A stretch of 64,000 bases of DNA from Lachnospiraceae bacterium. GTDB taxonomy: Bacteria; Bacillota; Clostridia; Lachnospirales; Lachnospiraceae. Shown here piece by piece: positions 59,301-64,000 of the stretch; the first letter of the stretch is position 1, and the number at the start of each line of letters is the position of its first letter. The notes beneath the pieces were generated by a model. That model was not told the DNA's origin, did not search any database, and worked only from the letters and a program-made list of their open reading frames with translations. The stretch lies in assembly GCA_017484135.1 (NCBI GenBank), contig JAFUTQ010000059.1, positions 1 to 64,000 of the forward strand, written 5' to 3'. Position numbers and translations under genes: made by a program.

Positions 59301-61761
59301 CCGGCATGATATCGATATATGCCTTATCAATAATGCTGATCAGCTGGTCATTGGTAGACTTCGTGTTCAGATGATACTGAATCGTCGCGCTGTTGCAGGT
59401 AATATCGGAAACGGATACGCTCACATACGCCTTGCCCAGACTGGAGATTCCTGCCGCGGTAAAGCTGAGCTGTCCGATCTGCTGGAATCGCTGCGGTCCC
59501 TTGTTATTGGACAAATCATAGTCACAGTACACCGATACATAATACTGGGTATCCAGCAACAGACCTTTGATGTGATCTGTTTTCAGACCGCTCACGCTCA
59601 GTCCGCCGTTCGCGGTGTAGGTATACTCCGTGCTGTCCAGCTTCTTTTTGTAGACTAATCCCTCCGTGACACCGACTGCGTCCGTCGGAGCGGTAACGCC
59701 CTGTCGGCTCTTCGACACAAAGAGATACACATCACAGGCGGTCGAACTTCCCTCGACCGGTACGGCCGCTGCATCCACATCCTTGATGCTCAGCTCCAGC
59801 TCCACATCGTCGATCTTGTTTGTAATCACCTTGATGGAAGCCTCCGGCGCACTGTTGCTGGTGGTAATCGTTCCGGTATTGTTCGTCAGTGTCAGCTTGT
59901 TGCCGAAATAGTCCTCCGCCGTGAAGGTATAATTGTAGGTTGTCTTCGCCTTCAATACGGAAAGCGTCGTCAAAATCTGCTTATTGTTCCGCTTGAAGCG
60001 CGCGATCTCACTGGAGCTCAATTTCAGCGTGGTGCCATTGCCCAGACCGGATGCCGGCTTGACATCCATGACAATTCCCGCCGTGCTGTCAATTCCGTAG
60101 ATCGCCTCGTCATCCGAGCCCTCATCGTAGCCTACGTTGACAATCTCCACATGGTTGTTGTAGGGAGTTCCCGGCTCCTGCGTCATCACGATCACGCCCA
60201 GGGTATCCAGCCCCTTGGTGGTCAGCGTCTGCTCGCCCAGGGATTCCTCCACCGTCTCGCCGTACTCATTCAGATAGGTAAAGTGCGATACCACGCGATA
60301 TGTGGTGCTGGGACGGATGCTTCCGTTTCCGAGTACCACCTGACCGCCGCTGAGCCGATAGCTGCGGAGTACAAGTGTCTCCTTTCCCTTTGCATCAATT
60401 TCATACACGTTAAACTGAATCTGCTTGGTCTTGTCAATCCGGCTCGCCGGATCGTTTACCTCCAGGGAGGCCATCAAACGGTATACTCCCGCCTCCCAGG
60501 TTCCCAGTTCGACCGTCGGCTTCACATAGCCGATCTCGGGCTGCTTTGCCGGTTCCGCAGACTCCGTGCTCTTATCCGGGCGCATAGAATCCGGCCTCAC
60601 TCCCATATCCTGATTTCCGGTTGACGGCTTTCTGGTGCTCGGAATGGTCGTAGTATTGTTATTTTCATTCGGCGTACGAGTACTGGTGGTCGGCGTCTGT
60701 CGCTCCCGCTCCGCCGGCGTCTCCTCGTTCGACTCGTCGGTCTCTTCCGCCTCCTGGTCTCCAGTCACGTTCTCAAGCTTATTATCGCCGTCCGGCAGCT
60801 CCACCGTCTCCACCTCCGGCTCTTCAATCTCGGTATCCTCCTCCGTACGATTCCGCCGGGTTTCGTCCTCCATATGCGGTCTGCCCAGTCCCAGCGCCTC
60901 CAGCAGCTCATCATATGTAAACTCCCGGTCACCGATGGTAATCACATCGTCTCCGTCGATATCCGTAAAGGCATGATACTCCAGCTCATCGTCCTTCATC
61001 ACATAGTAAGCGATATAGTCCTGCCCAAAGTGGATCGGACTACCGCTCGGAATAGTATAATCAATTGCCTTGCGCTCATAATGAATGTCCAGAAGATTCA
61101 CGAAATTGCCGTTCGCAAGCTTCAAAAACAGAAACTGTGCGGCATCCGCCCGCTCTCCGTCAATATTATAGGTCTGCCCGTCATTGATCATCAGACCCAT
61201 GTAGGTCTCCACCGGCTCAAAATTCTCATCCAGCAGAGTCGCCTTGTCATTGACCACCTGAAGGGATGCCCCGTGATTCAAAAACACCGGGTAATCCGTA
61301 TCAATCTGTGTCTTTTTCTTCTCGCCCAGATAGTAGCGTCCTCCCTGCGAGAACAGATGCTCCAAAGCCTTGAAGCCACAGAGTGTCACGTGTTCCTCAA
61401 TACTCTCGTCCGTCGGCTCCTTCGAAAGCGATGCGGTTACCGTACCGCTGATGATTGCCAGTCCGTTCTGATTAAAGCGGAAATATTCCGAAAAGGACAT
61501 ACGCAAAAGAAGCAGTACCCCCACCAGAACGGCACCGATCAAAACCAGCACGCCGTAGATGTTGTTCCTGCCTGAATCCGTGTTCTTTTTTCCCGCTCCC
61601 GCGGCTCGTTTTGTGCCCGCAGCCTTCCCGGCAGATGGTTTTGCATCCGCCTTTGTCCCGTCTGCCACCGCCCCGTCAGACTCTGTCCCGGACGTCTGCA
61701 GCATATTCTCGGTTGCGCTGGTGTTTTCTGCTACTTCGCGATTCTTCTTTTTCTTACTCAT
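50311..61761 (-). CDS. Giant double-anchored surface protein (3816 aa)
   Basis: Domain order: Lys-rich cytosolic tail (1-66); membrane helix (about 68-87); a beta domain related to the neighbouring 253-residue protein (90-290); an acidic/Thr-Pro linker (290-410); several fibronectin-III-like units (410-1180); a very long region with about 17 GG-x-x-G motifs such as GGVVGYYSN and GGVIGRMGS, resembling GLUG/beta-helix adhesin repeats (to about 3150); a beta region; an Asp/Ala/Gly repeat tail (DADGETDADDGQ units); and a C-terminal membrane helix (IYILAIALIAALTGGVVVF) before RKRTK. No LPxTG motif is seen. It overlaps the upstream gene by 4 bases, so it is co-translated with the F1-like operon. 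Probably an adhesin, receptor or binding machine; ligand unknown. Confidence 0.85.
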   Translation of the reverse strand: MSKKKKNREVAENTSATENMLQTSGTESDGAVADGTKADAKPSAGKAAGTKRAAGAGKKNTDSGRNNIYGVLVLIGAVLVGVLLLLRMSFSEYFRFNQNGLAIISGTVTASLSKEPTDESIEEHVTLCGFKALEHLFSQGGRYYLGEKKKTQIDTDYPVFLNHGASLQVVNDKATLLDENFEPVETYMGLMINDGQTYNIDGERADAAQFLFLKLANGNFVNLLDIHYERKAIDYTIPSGSPIHFGQDYIAYYVMKDDELEYHAFTDIDGDDVITIGDREFTYDELLEALGLGRPHMEDETRRNRTEEDTEIEEPEVETVELPDGDNKLENVTGDQEAEETDESNEETPAERERQTPTTSTRTPNENNNTTTIPSTRKPSTGNQDMGVRPDSMRPDKSTESAEPAKQPEIGYVKPTVELGTWEAGVYRLMASLEVNDPASRIDKTKQIQFNVYEIDAKGKETLVLRSYRLSGGQVVLGNGSIRPSTTYRVVSHFTYLNEYGETVEESLGEQTLTTKGLDTLGVIVMTQEPGTPYNNHVEIVNVGYDEGSDDEAIYGIDSTAGIVMDVKPASGLGNGTTLKLSSSEIARFKRNNKQILTTLSVLKAKTTYNYTFTAEDYFGNKLTLTNNTGTITTSNSAPEASIKVITNKIDDVELELSIKDVDAAAVPVEGSSTACDVYLFVSKSRQGVTAPTDAVGVTEGLVYKKKLDSTEYTYTANGGLSVSGLKTDHIKGLLLDTQYYVSVYCDYDLSNNKGPQRFQQIGQLSFTAAGISSLGKAYVSVSVSDITCNSATIQYHLNTKSTNDQLISIIDKAYIDIMPDGSDEVVLSLGFDRDDVLTLPDTDDLYAEWNGAKVHELFRSGKDIGYTTGEVLASKTDYRMVLRVYGTYADHEYEILSELDRTTFTTIRKDATVTLSNLLFAAGTLEYDAYVDDEDDAITGNSGDKVVVSLYRVENGGRDNVFIKSVRIRKNQLETMKFTRLNANGTYLLRFTAVEYNTGYTNATYQANKVLLEQEIVPEVQLSGNIKMRELKEILGDSEHYRATTRILIDDTYDYLKRNDLPVYIRIKKDDVLVDEVEYDLPETVNADGVYEFDDVREVDLGDYRYTYTLFVKISGHELELDELEFTTEQPIIGFQTAYDMIMAMRENLYGKFVALNDIDLYADANYQGGGRYEEMLDDNGDVYRDENGNVAYVNTATGIPIYATESGTDSNGNPTYTYIGYPASVVGRNVTAINSGGSNFYGTLDFQGYALNQHMNVESDKQHFVTNMAPGSTFCNVDYNIYNEMSTRMYETGCLCYRNFGTIHDVYVTYHGGPVLSNYLFGLFCRVNCATGVVENFVINNAPEGDLAGVSGIQNVGLVTCTNYGNIRYGYVYGEDIECTDVSSGYDRRIGGICGTNEALGRVYSVYSMVNVVQNENPESTINPKQSYGYRYGAVIGYNAGTMQNMYSIGDSTPWEQKNMQFSPIVGQTGSNRYRGLYYYSPSNATKYNVKNHAFCSQLQIDNLYDTTWQRMLLTDAFDMTPVEVGYYPHVELSSSLPEQPYLPLPERTKSETLMISQASVESVDLDNNTANVKFVFWNEDNYDITGLEIGDLSVTLDPDSAMREDGYTTMDGVVYDPQSYGSEYYISKIIYNARSGRSSTKDLNPEFCLTVDFYRPVATADDWYEYVVKNVAANKTENVRLIADIDFTGVSSDRIIVASKNNSTFNAKLEGNGKTLSNINLQDEFMSSSKPDNNTVRNLFTATVSGKATISNLTIDGYKAGGVCSKNNVTYVAKSGAVFTTLEGTLDNVHVRNEEIESWYRCGGLVSTVNSCGMLTDCSVYNETLIYTEPSTTVISNDVAVGGLVAFGSAARIEHCFVRKLDLKVEEVRSCYGVGGVVGYYSNSVLDTVYATGSVTARTNKVGGIAGQYYNTAASTICAKNLYAKVSITGYTDMIGEMIGFANITQNSIGRTINITGIAFGNVYAVNPDSTHVSHTVGQYVGSSNAAMAYYGTDFQTMNGQVDSPVLSSEKDVVLGLLSYEALTQDMLKTYNNTVKIETGSYQLDASVQEGHLPRMYYTDRTRGVLPDQEDMEYINDSIESGISVKNISTVALNQYITVQLNNPNHYQITGVEVDKLKTTYRKKTDIAAETTNIVEAQETIGDVTILLMKFQLNNNDKTAYYLDSYELNKIQYCPMADSGLDANMQTYASDDPSLRTLDVSARVDVTMYYNISSTSSADTGWNVMQLRQIDGHPYENYNVSQDLDFSSGGIGAVNLKLGRLKSDTGNTIKNFTITNQGNVIDRLNSCMENLTWENVTVNGNTNGTGLIGTSYAKIENCTFNGVTVAATNTSSSEVGIIAHQNCNEINNITMNNVTLNSQAVNYSGGLVGYTTEVAEFTNITANGLNVTGRNYTGGLFGWIVQGNLENLTVEDSHITGKGVQVGGVIGRMGSDTNATATSLINVKLIGHAAADKKPTDADWSSTTVVETTSGSDYLGGVVGYCFSTVDYDRKTGGRGRYGKCTVTDCDVVSNGNYCGGAFGYTYNTVFDITVTGSRIKGVTTKNAQKQGVGGVIGAGAYQHNTIQADNVYVYGKNYSNVGGVFGQITGNNPEYYLMCTNSKVEAETEQEAWADKRAAVGGVIGYWGDSGQIYYSGAINTIVYAPTMKNVGGVAGMIASAFTSGATMEECFSLGQPSNPESEAVAGSQYRIVGFDNVGGMVGRQNGDRLFRCYSNMNVEATATKGNTNWSGQGGAAGGLVGYFNNEYSYNTTTKKKSYSVAILSTSYFAGSVTASTDGGLAGGAIGRLALLHHSSVTGDGYVTVQGTKDASSRVRGVTGASDEAGYTRGLMIIATSITGGQAGLIAAEDDDFKAQAAVGWEGTVVNGTIAEKLKNTDGSYRYDYHQIAVKGLVTDLNKVSNEDCKARLFTREDLVHTSNTTSFGTAAQLGYGQNTTSEYDIANNKYTEDQDYYSRRYVGKSGNNPYGEVYYREALFYYNLGFGCNYWGWNATYNGVRSVTEYDADSPNTNKWMLLDSAGGRRTTTGGTTAVYVNSYAQRNTNYRLSIDSLRDGSDEGNSARNNRRENVGNYLPQVRNSASANAGTTTSSYYRNDSLITKWQNMIKGADTTGSNVTTGRLVIPSTAANAAYIGETKKHFMPAANFSIGDGVPGTDSLESAYAAVYASDVDRINVEFAQPLVSVGYFELQAGDTVIRQPITKRVYSFTYDYQTKLIFRYGTLNDTTLVDEALLAEENLTQAEERVIPADTLQRHIMVYGDDYYYIDDGDVVSGAATLEGSYVHLMNGKALDASGKIRDVKKQSQEGTVSGLALLDTVKPLFTFQYNGNRIYTFARCSEVVSESTDIFREAQLFVSGNKLYSVDGALANQKDGLLLYQLNSKPYLTILGDDGILVDMLQDEVTLPEDVKNKAIVRLTNTIHASVPYAIIEYSNGGMLGYNYATGEILFDKRIAPNISLVDFVKNYITDSTRSIYHGISSGYSPNEELTRKLQSQADVDRIAYNSYGNAGDDTGDGSQTDTEHQALTGADTAATDADRIGEKTGDVVDPAQGERGKGEITDDAVVDGSSDADGTSDADGENDATDGQRDADGETDADDGQHDADGESSTDDGQHDADGESSTDDGQKDVDGETDADDGQRDADGENEADDAEVAIGAGEKAGEIGTDEGREVDTGDQDADEEADAEDESEAEAEEDAADSADEDLPGDVMTGGGLLIEEESTEADQTGKDSSNFMVVFNSETGMYEIVSVTDYLTNDRYISENERVGVSDLTKSSGDNGYAVSKTDKSQQRGIRIYILAIALIAALTGGVVVFMRKRTK

Positions 61762-62519
61762 TTCAACGCTCCTATTTCTTCAATATCTGAAAATAAAATC
61801 CGCTGAGAATCCTCCTGTGTCAACACACCGGTACCCAGATTGATACTGTATCCTGTCTCGGATGTCGCAACGGCATCCGTCCCCGAGAGCACAACATACC
61901 GATAATTGTCATTGCGTACATCATAAATCTCCACGCTGTCCCGGTAATACTCCTTCGCATAGCTCATGGGCGCAATCTCGTAGGTCGCATCGCCCACCGT
62001 GATCTTCATGCTGTCCAAAAAGATATAGGTGCCGTTTCCGTCATAGAGAAAGCCGTCCTCCACCTTTGACACCACATCATTGTGATCGATTCGGAATACC
62101 CCTTCCCGGTACTCAATGGTAGAAAAATAATTGACCCGATACACCGTTCCGCCGTTATCCGGTCGGACATATCCCATGCTCACCGGAAGCAGGAGCTTTT
62201 GCTCCTCCGTAAATACCAACGGCACTCCATCGGACGCCACAGTGGTAATGCCCTGCAAAAGGGTTCCGCCGTCCGTACGCTTCAGCGTAAAATCCTCGTC
62301 AAATACCAGTTTATCGCCCATGGAATACAGAAACACACCGCCATCCGGCTGATAAGTTACGTTGTGGCTCTGAAACCAGAAATACAGGCTTGCGGCGGTC
62401 ACCGCCAAAAGTATTACCACAACCCAAGGGCCCAGCAGCAACAATGTCCTTTTATGACTTTTGTTCTGCTCTCTTACCTTCTTCTCTCTTCTGTTTTGCA
62501 CGTCCTTCATGTCTTTCAT
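61758..62519 (-). CDS. Single-pass membrane protein related to the giant protein's N-terminus
   Basis: A 253-residue protein with a Lys/Arg-rich cytosolic start, a membrane helix (LLLGPWVVVILLAVTAASLYFWF) and an external beta domain. Its blocks YSMGDKLVFDEDFTLKR, FLYDGNGTYIFLDSMKITVGD and AKEYYRDSVEIYD parallel the giant's DYPVFLNHGASLQVVND, MGLMINDGQTYNIDGE and HFGQDYIAYYVMKDDEL segments. ATG 62519 has AAGG 9 bases upstream and overlaps the preceding gene by 68 bases; a later start cannot be excluded. It probably partners the giant protein in one envelope complex. Confidence 0.72.
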   Translation of the reverse strand: MKDMKDVQNRREKKVREQNKSHKRTLLLLGPWVVVILLAVTAASLYFWFQSHNVTYQPDGGVFLYSMGDKLVFDEDFTLKRTDGGTLLQGITTVASDGVPLVFTEEQKLLLPVSMGYVRPDNGGTVYRVNYFSTIEYREGVFRIDHNDVVSKVEDGFLYDGNGTYIFLDSMKITVGDATYEIAPMSYAKEYYRDSVEIYDVRNDNYRYVVLSGTDAVATSETGYSINLGTGVLTQEDSQRILFSDIEEIGALK

Positions 62520-63045
62520 GTCCAAGCACCTTACTTCCCTGTCTTGACAGAATCGCATCACAGCAGTGGAAGAAATCTGTGAGGGTATGCACAAAAAGTA
62601 AAATCCCCATCAGTACGATTACCACCACGATCCGTCTGTCATACACTACCTCGTCCAGATACTGATCCAGCATCTGCATGACAAACAGCACGCCCGACGA
62701 AACGATTCCCATCACGACATTGATTGCCAGCCCTTTACGCCAGCCCTGATGTATCATATACATGATATGTAAAAACAAGTACAGCAGGATATGCACGTAG
62801 GTCACTGCTCCCCTGCTAAATATTACCGCCAGCATCAAACAGCATTTTAAAATACTGCAAGCCAGCCCAAAGCAATCCCAGTAGCCCATCTGAAAGAAAA
62901 ATGCCATGAGCTTGCGGTTCTTTCCTTCCCAACTGAATTTGCTGCACAGCGCAACGAGCACTGCGCCCAGTCCCAGCGTCACGATTGCCGCCACAATGAT
63001 AAAGGCGCGAACCGAGGATATGGCAGAGATGATACTATCCAGCAT
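62452..63045 (-). CDS. Polytopic membrane protein of the F1-like operon
   Basis: A 197-residue protein with about five membrane helices and a long basic cytosolic tail (SRQGSKVLGHERHEGRAKQKREEGKRAEQKS). AGGAGG lies inside the epsilon-like gene, which it overlaps by 11 bases. It matches no F0 a- or c-subunit signature: there is no carboxylate-bearing c-type hairpin and no a-subunit arginine helix recognised. It may link the F1-like ATPase to the giant surface protein. Function unknown. Confidence 0.75.
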   Translation of the reverse strand: MLDSIISAISSVRAFIIVAAIVTLGLGAVLVALCSKFSWEGKNRKLMAFFFQMGYWDCFGLACSILKCCLMLAVIFSRGAVTYVHILLYLFLHIMYMIHQGWRKGLAINVVMGIVSSGVLFVMQMLDQYLDEVVYDRRIVVVIVLMGILLFVHTLTDFFHCCDAILSRQGSKVLGHERHEGRAKQKREEGKRAEQKS

Positions 63046-63316
63046 AGGTCTCCTCCTCTACCTCCACCGGAGTGGTGTCCCCTTCCTCTACAATGAGACT
63101 GAACAGATTTTTCTTGTGCATGAAGTAGCCCTTCAGCCCTTCCAGACGACTGGTATGGTTTTCAAATACCAGCTCGACATATCCGTCCAGTTCTCCGATG
63201 ACCGGCATATAATTTTGCATGATCAGGAGCGTGTGGCGCTGACTCTTAACCCGGATCATCTCCACCTCGTCAAACTCCTGCAATCCGTTTTTGATACTAA
63301 CGATCCTTGCTTTCAT
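63035..63316 (-). CDS. Short F1 epsilon-like subunit
   Basis: A 93-residue protein resembling only the N-terminal beta-sandwich of F1 epsilon (AtpC): MKARIVSIKNGLQEFDEVEMI matches the first strands, LLIMQNYMPVIGELDGYVELVF the central GILPGHAPLVAAL-type block, and EGLKGYFMHKKNLFSLIVEEGD the last strand. The C-terminal helical hairpin that inhibits normal F1 is absent. It starts 1 base after the beta-like gene. Placement and fold suggest it binds the rotor of an F1-like ATPase. Confidence 0.72.
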   Translation of the reverse strand: MKARIVSIKNGLQEFDEVEMIRVKSQRHTLLIMQNYMPVIGELDGYVELVFENHTSRLEGLKGYFMHKKNLFSLIVEEGDTTPVEVEEETYAG

Positions 63317-63317
63317 C

Positions 63318-64000
<683 letters not shown>

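Noticed and set aside
50311..61761. LPxTG sortase substrate
   Set aside because: The C-terminus ends in a membrane helix and basic tail but has no LPxTG-like motif before it; the DLPGD segment is far upstream and of the wrong form.

Overview
The window reads as chromosomal DNA of a spore-forming, anaerobic clostridial Firmicute, most likely a Lachnospiraceae-type gut bacterium. The signs are a complete sporulation sigma factor (SigG), a tryptophan operon led by a T-box, clostridial hypothetical families (DUF6062, DUF3793), anaerobic metabolism genes (pta, FNT channel, flavodoxin) and strong AGGAGG ribosome binding sites. Species was not determined. Most genes are on the minus strand. Gene identities come from reading the translated proteins; no database search was run.

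Layout. 1-7.1 kb: a foldback repeat, a two-domain PPK2 polyphosphate kinase, exodeoxyribonuclease III, a HAD phosphatase, argS, sigG and a possible small RNA ended by an intrinsic terminator. 7.2-13.4 kb: an MMPL/RND exporter operon (MMPL pump, heptad-repeat tape-measure-like protein, MntP-like protein) with a TetR regulator. 13.5-14.4 kb: a structured repeat and bioY with a consensus promoter overlapped by a BirA-type operator. 14.4-21.4 kb: a full trp operon in the order E-G-C-F-B-A-D, with trpD last, under a Trp T-box leader. 21.4-35.5 kb: an 11- to 12-gene operon built around a three-subunit nitrogenase-like reductase, with SAM synthetase, MTA/SAH nucleosidase, a radical SAM protein, a sulfatase, an SsuABC/TauABC-type importer and a MATE exporter. 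35.5-50.2 kb: an FMN-binding protein, paired membrane proteins (one with a prion-like Tyr/Asn/Gly tract), a GT-B-like transferase, greA-pta, DUF6062, a neopullulanase-type GH13, an FNT channel, a GGDEF protein, a Cys-rich CAP-domain secreted protein, a flavodoxin-DUF3793-fur operon and a repeat-built coiled-coil protein. 50.3-64.0 kb: an overlapping operon running off the right edge, encoding an F1 beta-like ATPase, a short epsilon-like subunit, a polytopic membrane protein, a single-pass protein and a 3816-residue surface protein with a membrane segment at each end.

Two systems stand out. The first is the nitrogenase-like operon: the Fe-protein keeps both cluster cysteines, while the catalytic pair shows a 3+1 cysteine pattern closer to the dark-operative reductases than to true nitrogenase. 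Its SAM-making and 5'-deoxyadenosine/MTA-removing genes fit service of a radical SAM maturase. An organosulfur (C-S reducing) role is an inference from context. The second is the F1-like ATPase operon joined to a giant surface protein, which recalls the F1-like ATPases of mycoplasmas linked to surface proteins.

The intergenic regions carry at least three families of foldback elements. One has five copies with nested stems and arms that differ completely between copies yet stay self-complementary. Another has two copies of about 225 bp whose 33-bp terminal arms differ between copies by paired changes, with internal pairings that cross like a pseudoknot.
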